Shown here one piece after another: positions 7,999 through 17,453 of a stretch of DNA of 46,342 nucleotides. Under the pieces are notes generated by a model that worked only from the letters and a program-made list of their open reading frames with translations, made no database searches and was not told the origin of the DNA. The DNA comes from Actinobacteria bacterium OK074 (lineage in GTDB: Bacteria; Actinomycetota; Actinomycetes; Streptomycetales; Streptomycetaceae), in NCBI GenBank assembly GCA_001298575.1, contig LJCV01000277.1, positions 1 through 46,342 of the forward strand, written 5' to 3'. Position 1 is the first letter of the stretch, and each line of letters starts with the position of its first letter. A program made the translations under genes and the position numbers.

Positions 7999-8829
7999 AT
8001 GTCGCACGAGGCTCATGAGCCCGAGGCCCCGCATCTCGACTTCCATGGCACGACGCCGTACGAGGACTACGTCAAGGCGGACGTGCTCACCCATCTCCAG
8101 CAGACCCGTTCCGGCGACCCCGGCGAGATGGTGTTCCTGGTCACCACGCAGGTGATGGAGCTGTGGTTCACGGTCGTCGTGCACGAGTGGGAGACCGCCG
8201 CGCGGGCGCTGCGCGAGGACCGGGTGCCGGTCGCGGTCGCCGCGCTGAAGCGTTCGGTACGGGAGCTGGAGGCGCTCAACTCCTCCTGGAAGCCGCTCGG
8301 TCAGCTCACCCCGGCCCAGTTCAACTCCTACCGTGCCGCGCTCGGTGAGGGCAGTGGGTTCCAGTCGGCGATGTACCGGCGGATGGAGTTCCTGCTCGGT
8401 GACAAGTCCGCGTCCATGCTCGTCCCGCACCGCGGGGCGCCGCGCGGGTACGCCGAGTTGGAGAAGGCGTTGCACGAACCGAGCCTGTACGACGAGGTGT
8501 TGCGGCTGCTCGCCCGGCGCGGGTACGCCGTTCCGCGGGCGGTGCTCGACCGGGACGTGTCCCAGCGGTACGAGCCGTCCGACGCCGTCGAGGAGGTGTG
8601 GACCGCCCTCTACTCCGGCGACGAGAACGACGAACTCGCCCGGCTCGGCGAGGCGTTGACCGACGTCGCCGAGCTGGTGTGGCGCTGGCGCAACGACCAC
8701 CTGGTGGCCACGCGGCGCGCGATGGGCGCGAAGTCCGGCACGGGCGGCTCCGCCGGGGTGGCCTGGCTGGAGAAGCGGACCCGCAAGAACGTGTTCCCCG
8801 AGCTGTGGACGGCGCGGTCCCATGTCTGA
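7999..8829 (+). CDS. kynA: Tryptophan 2,3-dioxygenase
   Basis: 276 residues, typical for bacterial TDO. A haem enzyme opening the indole ring of L-tryptophan to N-formylkynurenine. Motifs are DYVKADVLTHLQ, FLVTTQVMELWF, LNSSWKPLGQLTPAQFNSYR (substrate-binding region), GSGFQSAMYR and RWRNDHL, whose histidine is the likely haem ligand, then GTGGSAGVAWLEKR. AGGAG lies 7 nt before the ATG. The 3' end overlaps kynU by 8 bp, so the two are co-translated. With the downstream hydrolase the set converts tryptophan to anthranilate. Confidence 0.93.
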   Translation: MSHEAHEPEAPHLDFHGTTPYEDYVKADVLTHLQQTRSGDPGEMVFLVTTQVMELWFTVVVHEWETAARALREDRVPVAVAALKRSVRELEALNSSWKPLGQLTPAQFNSYRAALGEGSGFQSAMYRRMEFLLGDKSASMLVPHRGAPRGYAELEKALHEPSLYDEVLRLLARRGYAVPRAVLDRDVSQRYEPSDAVEEVWTALYSGDENDELARLGEALTDVAELVWRWRNDHLVATRRAMGAKSGTGGSAGVAWLEKRTRKNVFPELWTARSHV

Positions 8830-10006
8830 ACTCGCCGTAAAAGCAGCTGAGTTGGATGCCGCGGATCAACTTGCCTCCGCTCGCGGGAAGTTCGTCCTCG
8901 ACGACGTTGTCTATCTCGACGGGAACTCGCTCGGCGCGCTTCCCGCCGTCGTGCCCGGCCGGGTCGAGGACGTCGTACGGCGGCAGTGGGGCGAGTTGCG
9001 GATTCGGTCCTGGGAGGAGAGCGGGTGGTGGTCGGCGCCCGAGCGGATCGGGGACCGGATCGCTCCGCTGGTGGGGGCGGCGGCCGTGCAGGTCGTCGTC
9101 GGGGACTCCACAAGTGTCAACGTGTTCAAGGCTGTTGTGGGGGCGGTCCGGCTCGCGGGGGAGGGGCGGGACGAGATCCTCGTGGACGCGGCCACGTTCC
9201 CCACGGACGGGTACATCGCCGCCTCCGCCGCGCGGATGACCGGGTGCACGGTGCGGGCGGTCGCGCCCGCGGAGGTGCCGGGGCTGGTGGGGGAGCGGAC
9301 CGCGGCGGTGCTGCTCAACCACGTCGACTACCGCAGCGGGCGGCTGCACGACCTGCCCGCTCTGACCGCTGCCGTGCGGGCGGCCGGGGCCGTGTCGGTG
9401 TGGGACCTCTGCCACAGCGCGGGTGCCCTGCCGGTCGGGCTGGACGAGCACGGGGTGGACCTCGCGGTCGGCTGCACGTACAAGTACCTGAACGGGGGGC
9501 CGGGTTCGCCCGCGTACCTCTACGTGCGGCGGGAGCACCAGGAGCGGTTCGACTCGCCGTTGCCCGGGTGGAACTCGCACGCGGAGCCGTTCGGGATGCG
9601 GCCGTCGTACGAGCCGGCGTCCGGGGCGGCGCGGGGGCGCGTGGGGACGCCGGACATCCTGTCCATGCTCGCCTTGGAGGCGGCGCTGGAGGTGTGGGAC
9701 GGGGTGTCCGTCGCGGCCGTACGGGCCAAGTCGCTTGCCCTGACCGACTTCTTCCTCGAATGCGTCGCCGACGTCGTCCCTGCGGGGCGAGTGGAGTCTC
9801 TGACGCCTGTCGCGCACGGGGAGCGGGGAAGTCAGGTCGCTCTGCGGTGCGATGACGCCGGGGAGGTCATGAAACGGCTTGTCGAGCGGGGAGTTGTGGG
9901 GGACTTCCGGAGCCCGGATGTACTGCGGTTCGGGTTCACGCCGCTGTACGTGGGGTTCGGGGATGTGGAGCGGGCTGCGGGGGTGTTGGGGGAGGTGCTC
10001 TCTTAG
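8822..10006 (+). CDS. kynU: Kynureninase
   Basis: 394 residues. PLP enzyme of the aminotransferase class V fold that splits kynurenine into anthranilate and alanine. YLDGNSLG (31-38), ESGWWSAPERIGDRIAPLVG, GDSTSVN (phosphate binding) and VWDLCHSAGALPV with the cofactor-binding aspartate are visible. Lys221 in CTYKYLNGGPG is the Schiff-base lysine. The ATG overlaps the end of kynA. A 28-bp hairpin at 10036-10102 ends the unit. Confidence 0.93.
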   Translation: MSELAVKAAELDAADQLASARGKFVLDDVVYLDGNSLGALPAVVPGRVEDVVRRQWGELRIRSWEESGWWSAPERIGDRIAPLVGAAAVQVVVGDSTSVNVFKAVVGAVRLAGEGRDEILVDAATFPTDGYIAASAARMTGCTVRAVAPAEVPGLVGERTAAVLLNHVDYRSGRLHDLPALTAAVRAAGAVSVWDLCHSAGALPVGLDEHGVDLAVGCTYKYLNGGPGSPAYLYVRREHQERFDSPLPGWNSHAEPFGMRPSYEPASGAARGRVGTPDILSMLALEAALEVWDGVSVAAVRAKSLALTDFFLECVADVVPAGRVESLTPVAHGERGSQVALRCDDAGEVMKRLVERGVVGDFRSPDVLRFGFTPLYVGFGDVERAAGVLGEVLS

Positions 10007-10035
10007 GGGGTGCGCCTACGGGGGTGGGGGTGTCT

Positions 10036-10102
10036 GTGCGTTGGCGGGTGCGGGTTCGGTGGGCGCGACCAGCCCCCACCGGACCCGCACCCGCCAACGC
10101 AC
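10036..10102. terminator. Long stem-loop after kynU
   Basis: A 28-nt arm starting GTGCGTTGGCGGGTGC pairs with an arm ending GCACCCGCCAACGCAC with one mismatch and an 11-nt loop; G- and C-rich runs outside extend it. Confidence 0.7.
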
Positions 10103-10239
10103 CCCCACCCCCTTCACCCAGCGTCACATCCGCGTGTCCGCGCACGTCACCGTGCTGATAACGTCCCGGCGGTAGGCCGAATCGCCAACGCTTCGGCTGA
10201 CTCGAAGTCAATTGCGTTTCGCCGCTGAGAGGTTGGAGC

Positions 10240-11130
10240 ATGCCGGACGAGGCCGCCCGCGACATCGCCCGCGACGAGGCCGAGCAGGTGTCCTGCTTCT
10301 CGCACGCGCCCGTCGAGCCCGACGCCACGGCCGCGTATGGCGATCACCCCGATCAGGTCGTCGATTTCTATGTGCCGCGCGGTGCCCCCGGCGAGGCGCT
10401 CGCCCCCCTCGTCGTCGTCCTGCACGGCGGTGCCTGGCGGCAGCCGGTCGATCGTCAACACATCACCCCCTTCGCCGACTTCCTCGCCCGCAACGGCTTC
10501 GCCGTCGCCAACGTCGAGTACCGGCGGGGGGTCGAGGCACCCGGCCTCGGCGAGAGTGAACTTCCCGCCGCCGGCCGCTGGCCCGACACCTTCGACGACG
10601 TCGCCGCCGCCCTCGACGCCCTCCCCGCCCTCGTCGCGCGGCTCCTCCCGCAGGCCGACCCCCGGCGGACCGTGCTCACCGGGCACTCCGCGGGCGGCCA
10701 TCTCGCGCTGTGGGCCGCCGCCCGGCACGTGTTGCCGTCGGGCTCGGGCTGGCGTACCGGCGGCCCCGCACCCCTGCGCGGTGTGGTCGCGCTCGCGCCG
10801 ATCGCCGACTTCGACACCGCCCGGAAGCTGCACGTGTGCTCCGGGGCCGTCACCCAACTCCTGGGCGGGGATGAGGCGTTCGAGCAGCGGCAGCCCTACG
10901 CCGACCCCGCCCTGCTGCTGCCCACCGGCATCGCGACGACCCTGGTGCAGGGGCGCACCGACGTCGTCGTACCGCAGGCGGTGGCCGAGTCGTACGCGGA
11001 CGCGGCGGCGAAGGCGGGCGAGGTGGTGGGGCTCACGCTGCTGGAGGAGGTCGGGCATTTCCCGCTGATCGACCCGGCGGCGGACGCGTGCGCGGTGGTT
11101 TCGGAGGAGATCGCTCAGCTCGCGTGGTGA
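10240..11130 (+). CDS. Alpha/beta hydrolase, probable kynurenine formamidase
   Basis: 296 residues with the esterase/formamidase fold: oxyanion motif LHGGAW (61-66), nucleophile elbow GHSAGG with Ser150, a late aspartate in QGRTDVVVP and histidine in EEVGHFPLID. It follows kynA-kynU, so hydrolysis of N-formylkynurenine to kynurenine is the likely job and would complete the pathway to anthranilate. It is separated from kynU by 233 bp with a terminator, so it may have its own promoter. GAGAGG and GGAG precede the ATG. Esterase activity on another substrate is the alternative. It is the last gene before the island. Confidence 0.75.
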   Translation: MPDEAARDIARDEAEQVSCFSHAPVEPDATAAYGDHPDQVVDFYVPRGAPGEALAPLVVVLHGGAWRQPVDRQHITPFADFLARNGFAVANVEYRRGVEAPGLGESELPAAGRWPDTFDDVAAALDALPALVARLLPQADPRRTVLTGHSAGGHLALWAAARHVLPSGSGWRTGGPAPLRGVVALAPIADFDTARKLHVCSGAVTQLLGGDEAFEQRQPYADPALLLPTGIATTLVQGRTDVVVPQAVAESYADAAAKAGEVVGLTLLEEVGHFPLIDPAADACAVVSEEIAQLAW

Positions 11131-11167
11131 GGTGGACCGCGCTCCGCCCCGGCCGTGGGGGACGGGA

Positions 11168-12586
11168 TCACGGCATCGCCCCGCCGACCTGATCGGCCGG
11201 GCCCAGCGAGGTGAGGCGGTCGATCGCGCGCAGGGGGACGCGCTCCCAGCCCGGCCGGTTTTGGGCGTCGTAGACCGCTTCGTAGACCGCCTTGTCCAGT
11301 TCGTAGGCCCGCAGTAGCGGCAGGACGGCTTCGAGGTCGGTGCCGGAGACCGCGGTGTATCCGGACAGGAAGGCCCGGCGGCAGGCGGCGGCCCATTGTC
11401 CGGCGCGCGGGCCGTGGGCAGCCGCGTCCGGGCCGGGTGCGCTCGTCACATGGTCGGCTGCGTAGTCCAGGGAACGGAGCATGCCGGCCAGGTCGCGTGA
11501 CACCGGTTGCGGTGCGCGGCGTTCGCTGATCGGGACGGTGGGCTCGCCCTCGAAGTCGATCAGGAGCCAGCGTGACGGTGTGCGGAGCAGCTGTCCGAGG
11601 TGGAGGTCCCCGTGGACGCGCTGGATGGTGGTGCCCACGGTGGCCGTCGCCGCGGTGAACGCGGCTTCCAGCGCGGCCCGGTGGACGCGGAGGGCGGGCA
11701 CCAGCCGCTCGGCGGCGTCCAGGCGGGCGAGCATCTCGCGGGCCCTGGAGTGGGCGCCGGAAGGCGGTGTGAGGGCGGTGCCCAGTGCCTCGGCCAGGTC
11801 CTGGTGGACCCGTGCCGTGGCCCGGCCGATCCGCTCGGCCTCGCGGACGAAGCCGGGAACGGTCTGATCGCCCGTCAGGTAGGTACGGAGGTCCGTCCGG
11901 GCCAGGGTCCAGCCGTCGGTGGCGTCGGGTTCGAAGCGGTGCAGGACGGCGTAGGTGACGGAGTCCGACTCGATGCCGCCCAGCAGTGGTGGCACGTGTC
12001 GGGAGGCGAACCTCCCCAGTGCGGCGTGGAGTTCGGCGTCCGGGTTCCGGCCGTGGGTGATCCGGCGGAAGCACTTGAGCAGGTAGCGCTCACCGACCAC
12101 GACCGAGGTGTTGCTCTGCTCGGCGCCGAGCGGCCGGCTCATCGTCGGCCGCGTGTCCAGCGGTTCCAGGTGCGGGCCCGGGTACGTGCGGAAGCGGGTG
12201 TCCGCGCGGTGGGCGCCGGTGGAGATCAGCCGCAGGATCGCGCCGACGGCGTCGGGGTCCCGCAGGGCGTCGTACACCGTCAGGCCGTCGGACCGGTGGA
12301 TCACGGCCGACCGGTCGGGCACGGTCCGCGGGAGCGGCGCCGTCCCGGGCCGGGTGCTGAGTGGCACGTGGTAGTCGGTGTCGGGGCCGTTGTCGCGGAA
12401 GGAGACACGGGCGAGGGCCAGCACCGCGTGCGGACCGTCGCCGACGGGGACGTCGGTCAGCGGGACCTCGTGGACGATGTGGACGGCGCGTATCCGCCGT
12501 CCCTTGTCCGAGAACCAGCGCTGCCGTGGCAGCCAGTCGGCGAGCGCGGTCCCGGTCCGCCGCCGGAGTTCCGGGTGGCCGGTCAT
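11168..12586 (-). CDS. mak: Maltokinase
   Basis: 472 residues from ATG 12586. Phosphorylates maltose with ATP to maltose 1-phosphate, the GlgE donor. The N-terminal cap region begins MTGHPELRRRTGTALADWL and has PRQRWFSDKGR. Lys171 in LLKCFRR is the likely nucleotide-binding lysine. VHGDLHLGQLL (Asp327) is the kinase-like catalytic loop and LLIDFEGEP (Asp344) the metal-binding aspartate. The ATG overlaps the treS stop as ATGA, so it is translationally coupled as third gene of glgE-treS-mak. Longer in-frame starts would run far into treS and are rejected. Confidence 0.88.
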   Translation of the reverse strand: MTGHPELRRRTGTALADWLPRQRWFSDKGRRIRAVHIVHEVPLTDVPVGDGPHAVLALARVSFRDNGPDTDYHVPLSTRPGTAPLPRTVPDRSAVIHRSDGLTVYDALRDPDAVGAILRLISTGAHRADTRFRTYPGPHLEPLDTRPTMSRPLGAEQSNTSVVVGERYLLKCFRRITHGRNPDAELHAALGRFASRHVPPLLGGIESDSVTYAVLHRFEPDATDGWTLARTDLRTYLTGDQTVPGFVREAERIGRATARVHQDLAEALGTALTPPSGAHSRAREMLARLDAAERLVPALRVHRAALEAAFTAATATVGTTIQRVHGDLHLGQLLRTPSRWLLIDFEGEPTVPISERRAPQPVSRDLAGMLRSLDYAADHVTSAPGPDAAAHGPRAGQWAAACRRAFLSGYTAVSGTDLEAVLPLLRAYELDKAVYEAVYDAQNRPGWERVPLRAIDRLTSLGPADQVGGAMP

Positions 12587-14316
12587 GCCCGCCCCCTCGT
12601 CGGCACCGTGAACCAGACGAAGGCGTGTCCGGGCAGGGCGAAGCGGTGACCGTCCGCGGCGTCGGGTGTCGCGGGGTGCCCGGCCAGGTGGACGGCGGGG
12701 CCGTCCGACAGTTCGGTTCCGGGCAGGGTCAGGTGCTGGGTGGTGCGGGCGAAGTTGTGGAAGCACAGGACGGTGTCGGTGTGCTCGCCGTCGGTGTGCC
12801 GGCGGACGAAGCCCAGGACGGCGGGCGGGCAGGCGACGAGTTCGTCGAATGTGCCCAGGCCGAAGGCCGGATGCTCGCGGCGGATGCGTAACAGGTCACG
12901 GTTGAAGTGCAGCAGCGAGGAGGTGTCGTCGGCCTGGTCCCGGACGTTGACCGCCCCGGGGTCGTATCCGGGGTCCGACACCGTCGGCAGGTACAGCCGG
13001 GCCGGATCCGCGGTGGAGAACCCGGCGTTGCGCTCCGGGGACCACTGCATGGGGGTGCGGACCCCGTCCCGGTCCGGGAGCCAGATGTCGTCGCCCATGC
13101 CTATCTCGTCGCCGTAGTAGAGGGTGGGCGAGCCGGGCAGGGCCAGCAGCAGGGCGGTGAGCAGTTCGATCTGGCGGCGGTCGCCGTCCAGGAGCGGGGC
13201 CAGTCGGCGCCGGATGCCGATGTTGGCGCGCATGCGTGGTTCCCGGGCGTACTGCGCGTACAGGTAGGAGCGTTCATCCTCGGTGACCATTTCGAGGGTG
13301 AGTTCGTCGTGGTTGCGCAGGAAGGTGCCCCACTGGCAGCCGGACGGGATCGGCGGCGTACTGGCCAGGATTCCCGAGACCGATCGGCGATTCCCCTGGC
13401 GCAGGGCCATGAAGATGCGGGGCATGAGCGGAAAGTGGAACGCCATGTGGCATTCGTCGCCGCCGGTGAGCGGGTCGCCGAAATATGCCACGGAGTCCAC
13501 CGGCCACTGGTTGGCCTCGGCCAGCAGTACCCGGCCCGGGTATTCGTCGTCGACGACCTTCCGGACCAGCCGCAGGAATTCGTGGGTGGCCGGGAGGTTC
13601 TCGCAGTTGGTGCCCTCCTCGGCGAAGAGGTAGGGCACGGCGTCCAGCCGGAAGCCGTCCACTCCCAGATCGAGCCAGAACCGCAGACTCTCCAGCATCG
13701 CGTCCTGCACACGCGGGTTGGCGTAGTTCAGGTCCGGCTGGTGGCTGAAGAACCGGTGCCAGTAATACTGTCCGCGGGTCTCGTCCCAGGCCCAGTTGGA
13801 GGTTTCGGTGTCGACGAAGATGACCCGCGCGTCCCGGTACTTGAGGTCGTCGTCGGACCAGACGTAGAAGTCCCCGTACGGTCCCTGCGGGTGGCGGCGG
13901 GACTCCTGGAACCACGGGTGCAGGTCCGAGGTGTGGTTCATCACCAGGTCGACGATGACCCGCAGGCCCCGGGCGTGCGCGGCGTCCAGGAGTGCGACGA
14001 AGTCCTCGATCGTGCCGAACTGTTCGAGGACCTTGCGGTAGTCGCTGATGTCGTACCCCCCGTCCTGTAGCGGGGAGGCGTAGAAGGGCGGCAGCCACAG
14101 GCAGTCCACCCCGAGCCATTCCAGGTAGTCCAGCTTCTCGGCGAGACCCTTCAGATCGCCGATGCCGTCGCCGTTGCCGTCGTAGAAGGCGCGGACCAGG
14201 ACCTCGTAGAAGACGGCCTTCTTGAACCACTCGGGCTGGGCGGGCAGGCTCCGGGCGTGCCGGAAGTCGCCCGACTCGGGCTGCGGGACCCGGCCGTCAG
14301 CCATGGTTGGACTCAC
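12583..14316 (-). CDS. treS: Trehalose synthase (maltose/trehalose isomerase)
   Basis: 577 residues, GH13. Interconverts trehalose and maltose by intramolecular glucosyl transfer. The start is typical of TreS (PEWFKKAVFYEVLVRAFYDGNGDG). Catalytic residues are Asp225 (GFRLDAV), Glu267 (LLAEANQ) and Asp337 (RNHDEL); MNHTSDLHPWFQ is conserved region I. No fused maltokinase domain; mak is separate and overlaps by ATGA. GTG at 14316 has GGAG five bases before it and lies within the end of glgE (20-bp overlap); the inner ATG at 14304 is the alternative. Confidence 0.92.
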   Translation of the reverse strand: MSPTMADGRVPQPESGDFRHARSLPAQPEWFKKAVFYEVLVRAFYDGNGDGIGDLKGLAEKLDYLEWLGVDCLWLPPFYASPLQDGGYDISDYRKVLEQFGTIEDFVALLDAAHARGLRVIVDLVMNHTSDLHPWFQESRRHPQGPYGDFYVWSDDDLKYRDARVIFVDTETSNWAWDETRGQYYWHRFFSHQPDLNYANPRVQDAMLESLRFWLDLGVDGFRLDAVPYLFAEEGTNCENLPATHEFLRLVRKVVDDEYPGRVLLAEANQWPVDSVAYFGDPLTGGDECHMAFHFPLMPRIFMALRQGNRRSVSGILASTPPIPSGCQWGTFLRNHDELTLEMVTEDERSYLYAQYAREPRMRANIGIRRRLAPLLDGDRRQIELLTALLLALPGSPTLYYGDEIGMGDDIWLPDRDGVRTPMQWSPERNAGFSTADPARLYLPTVSDPGYDPGAVNVRDQADDTSSLLHFNRDLLRIRREHPAFGLGTFDELVACPPAVLGFVRRHTDGEHTDTVLCFHNFARTTQHLTLPGTELSDGPAVHLAGHPATPDAADGHRFALPGHAFVWFTVPTRGRA

Positions 14317-16261
14317 GGGTGCTCCAGGTGAGGATGCGGGCGGCGGCGATGCCCGGGTCGATCTTCACGGTGTACGGCCCGTCCAGGAGGACCGTCTCCC
14401 CGGCCAGTTCGTCCCACGCCTGTGGGGCAGGATCGGCGGTGTCCAGGAGCACGGTGCCCTCCTGGGGGCGGGCGGGGTCGAGGCTGACGACGCACAGGAC
14501 GTGGTCGCCGCGGGCGGGGTCGGACTTCGTGTAGGCGACGAGGCGGTCGTTGTCCACGTCGTGGAAGGTGACGTTCCGTAACTGTTGGAGCGCCGGACGG
14601 CGGCGGCGGAGGTCGTTGAGCCGGGCGATCCAGGACGGCAGTCCGTCCTCCTGTGCCGTCGCCGCGGCGAAGTCCCGGGGGCGCAGTTGGTACTTCTCCG
14701 AATCCAGGTACTCCTCACTGCCCTCGTGCAGCGGGCGGTTCTCGCCCAGCTCGAATCCGGCGTAGAGGCCCCAGGTGGGGGAGAGCGTGGCCGCGAGAGT
14801 GGCCCGCATCGCGAAGACCTCCGGGCCGGCGCCGTGCAGTTCGCTCTGCAGGATGTCCGGGGTGTTCACGAACAGGTTGGGCCGCAGGAAGTCGGCCGAC
14901 GCGGCGAGTTCGACGGCGTATTCGGTCAGCTCCTGCTTGGTGTTGCGCCAGGTGAAATAGGTGTACGACTGGGTGAAGCCGAGCTTGGCCAGACCCTTGA
15001 GGATTGCCGGACGGGTGAATGCCTCGGCGAGGAAGAGGACATCCGGATGGTCGTTCTTGACCTTCCAGATGAGCCAGTGCCAGAAGTCGGCGGGCTTGGT
15101 GTGCGGGTTGTCCACACGGAAGATCCTTACTCCGTGCCCGATCCAGAAAAGGACAATGCGCAGCAGTTCGGCGTACAGACCGTCACGATCGCCGTCGAAA
15201 TTGAGCGGCTGGATGTCCTCATAGGATTTCGGCGGGTTCTGGGCGTGCGCGACGGTGCCGTCGGGCCGGTGGTGGAACCACTCCGGATGCTCTTGCGACC
15301 AGGGGTGGTCGGGGGCGCACTGGAAAGCCAGGTCCAGCGCGACGTCGAGCCCGAGACCGGCGGCGGTGCGGACGAAGTCGTCGAAGTCGTCCAGGGTTCC
15401 CAGGTCCGGGTGCACCGCGTCGTGGCCGCCCTCCCGGGCGCCGATTCCCCACGGGGATCCGACGTCCCGCGCCCCGGCGGTCAGCGTGTTGTTGGCTCCC
15501 TTGCGGTGGACTCGGCCGACGGGGTGGACGGGCGGCAGGTAGACGACGTCGAAGCCCATGGCGGCGATGCGCGGGAGCTCCGCGGCGGCCGTGGCGAACG
15601 TGCCGTGGACGGCGCGGCCCGCCTGGTCGACGCCGCCGGTGGAGCGCGGGAAGAACTCGTACCAGGCACCGAACAGCGCACGCGCCGGATCGGCCCAGAT
15701 CCGGTGGGTGGAGCCACGGGTGAGCAGTTCGCGCACCGGGTTCGCCGCGACGAGCCGGGCGGTGGCCCCGGACAGCACCTGCTCCGTCCGGTCCCGCAGA
15801 TCCAGCGCCGGATCCCGCAGGGCCGCCGCCGCCGCGCGCAGCCGGTCCCGGGCCGGGCGGCCGGACACGCGCCGGACGTGTCGGTCGACCAGCCGGGCGC
15901 CGGTCTCCAGCTCGTTGGCCAGCTCACCGGCGGTCCGGCCCGCTTCCAGATGGGCCAGCAGGCCGCCGCGCCAGGTGCTCCACGGATCGCTCCACGCGTC
16001 GACGCGGTAGGTCCACATCCCTTCCCGCGGCAGTGTCACCCAGGCCACCCAGCGGTCCTCGCCGGGATCCTCCAGGGCCATCCGCAGGCTGCTGCCACCG
16101 CCGTCGGGGCCATGGAGTACGAGGGTGGCGGCCACGGCGTCGTGTCCCTCCCGCCAGACGCAGGCCCGTACGGGGAGGCGTTCGCCCACGACCGCCTTCG
16201 CCGGATATCGCCCGCGGCTTACGACCGGCTGTTCGTCGTCAACCACCAGTCGACGTGCCAT
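14297..16261 (-). CDS. glgE: Alpha-1,4-glucan:maltose-1-phosphate maltosyltransferase
   Basis: 654 residues from ATG 16261, preceded by GGAAGGAG at good distance. GH13_3 enzyme that extends alpha-1,4-glucan with maltosyl units from maltose 1-phosphate. Order: N-terminal beta domain (about 1-100), helical insertion (about 100-190), then the barrel with FPRSTGG. The expected triad is present: Asp384 in FRVDNPHTKP, Glu413 in LAEAFTRP and Asp469 in NTPDI. It opens the glgE-treS-mak operon, divergent from the DJ-1 operon. No glgB is present in the window, so branching must come from elsewhere. A second, paralogous glgE locus elsewhere in the genome is possible, as in other Streptomyces. Confidence 0.93.
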   Translation of the reverse strand: MARRLVVDDEQPVVSRGRYPAKAVVGERLPVRACVWREGHDAVAATLVLHGPDGGGSSLRMALEDPGEDRWVAWVTLPREGMWTYRVDAWSDPWSTWRGGLLAHLEAGRTAGELANELETGARLVDRHVRRVSGRPARDRLRAAAAALRDPALDLRDRTEQVLSGATARLVAANPVRELLTRGSTHRIWADPARALFGAWYEFFPRSTGGVDQAGRAVHGTFATAAAELPRIAAMGFDVVYLPPVHPVGRVHRKGANNTLTAGARDVGSPWGIGAREGGHDAVHPDLGTLDDFDDFVRTAAGLGLDVALDLAFQCAPDHPWSQEHPEWFHHRPDGTVAHAQNPPKSYEDIQPLNFDGDRDGLYAELLRIVLFWIGHGVRIFRVDNPHTKPADFWHWLIWKVKNDHPDVLFLAEAFTRPAILKGLAKLGFTQSYTYFTWRNTKQELTEYAVELAASADFLRPNLFVNTPDILQSELHGAGPEVFAMRATLAATLSPTWGLYAGFELGENRPLHEGSEEYLDSEKYQLRPRDFAAATAQEDGLPSWIARLNDLRRRRPALQQLRNVTFHDVDNDRLVAYTKSDPARGDHVLCVVSLDPARPQEGTVLLDTADPAPQAWDELAGETVLLDGPYTVKIDPGIAAARILTWSTRESNHG

Positions 16262-16599
16262 TATCCGCTCCTTCCATCCGCCGGATACGGCAGAGAGATT
16301 CCCGTGGGAGGACGATGCAGGACTCATCGACCGCCCGCAAGCAAGGAAATCTTATTCGTGCAACTCGCCGTTTTGGACTGGCCTCGGCCAACTGCTGGAA
16401 TCATTCCTTCCGCTCCGAGGTCGGGTGGCTGCGAATACGTCAAGTTCGCTTATTCGTGGCGGTAGTCGGGCTGTTCGTTGCCAGTCCTGTCATCACTGCA
16501 TTTCACTCGTCACGGCAGGCGCAGCGGGATTCCGGACAGTTCGGCCTCCACGCGCGCCGGGCCATCACTGCTCAGTTCACCCAGTCCAGGAGGACAACC
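16262..16599. promoter_or_regulatory. Divergent intergenic region between glgE and the DJ-1 operon
   Basis: 338 bp, less G+C-rich than its surroundings, and presumably holding both promoters. CTTATTCGTG occurs twice in direct orientation (16351-16360 and 16449-16458), 98 bp apart. I see no convincing -35/-10 pair or known sigma-B-type promoter. Ribosome sites are clear on both sides: GGAAGGAG for glgE and AGGAGG before 16600. Confidence 0.45.
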
Positions 16600-17427
16600 G
16601 TGTCCAAACGCATTCTCATCGTGCTTTCCGAGTACGGGTATTGGGGTGAGGAACTGGTCGGCCCCGTCGAGGCATTCGACTCCCGCGGCTACCGCACCAC
16701 GTTCGCCACCGCGACGGGCAAGCGGGCGCACGCCCTGCCGCCGAGCCTCGACCCCGACTACGTCGACCCCCCGCTGGGCCGCTCCGTCACCACGCAGGAC
16801 ATGGCTCGCCGGGCCCGGGAACTGGACGACTCCAGCCGCCTGGACAGCCCGCTCAGCCTCGCGGCGCTGATTCCCGAACGCCCCTACTACAGCGCGTTGA
16901 ACCACCTGCGCGAGGTCGAGGAGTACCACCGGCACCTGGGCACCGCTGTCGGGGACCTGGTGGACAGCTTCGACGCGCTGGTCATCGTGGGAGGCAGCGG
17001 GCCGATCGTGGACATGGCCAACAACGAGCGGCTGCACGAGCTGACCCTCGCGTTCGTCGCGGCCGACAAGCCGATCCTGGCCGAGTGCTACGGCGTCGCG
17101 GTGCTCGCCTTCGCCCGCAGCCTGGAGAACCGCACCAGCCTGCTGTGGGGTCGGCACGTCACGGGCCACCCCAAGGAGTACGACTACAAGGACGGGACCG
17201 GCTTCCTGGGCGTCGACTTCAACATGGGTCCGCCGCCGTATCCGCTGGAGTACATCCTGCGCGACGCCACCGGCCCCGACGGCGCGTTCCACGGCAACGT
17301 CGGCCACGAGACGTCCGTGATCGTCGACTACCCGTTCATCACCGCCCGGTCCACTCCGGACTCCGTGCCGGCCGGTGAACTGACGGTCCAGGCACTGGAA
17401 AACGGTCTGCGCCGCTACGGCTGGTAA
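16600..17427 (+). CDS. DJ-1/PfpI family protein (Hsp31-like), first of two
   Basis: 275 residues from GTG 16600, with AGGAGG just upstream. The DJ-1/PfpI fold is clear: RILIVLSEYGYWGEELVGP at the start with the conserved glutamate (about E17/E18), LVIVGGSGPIVDMANN at 127-142 and nucleophile Cys163 in ILAECYGVAV. The GGxG..DMANN pattern and the length resemble Hsp31/glyoxalase-III members, which act on methylglyoxal or as deglycases/chaperones. First gene of a seven-gene operon with carbohydrate enzymes, fitting reactive-carbonyl handling (inference). An open frame extends upstream, but the ribosome site fixes the start here. Confidence 0.8.
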   Translation: MSKRILIVLSEYGYWGEELVGPVEAFDSRGYRTTFATATGKRAHALPPSLDPDYVDPPLGRSVTTQDMARRARELDDSSRLDSPLSLAALIPERPYYSALNHLREVEEYHRHLGTAVGDLVDSFDALVIVGGSGPIVDMANNERLHELTLAFVAADKPILAECYGVAVLAFARSLENRTSLLWGRHVTGHPKEYDYKDGTGFLGVDFNMGPPPYPLEYILRDATGPDGAFHGNVGHETSVIVDYPFITARSTPDSVPAGELTVQALENGLRRYGW

Positions 17428-17453
17428 CACTCCATCGAGCAAGGAGAATCACC

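Noticed and set aside
16033..16599. Longer start for the first DJ-1 gene
   Set aside because: The extension has no family similarity, runs into glgE, and AGGAGG before GTG 16600 fixes the start.
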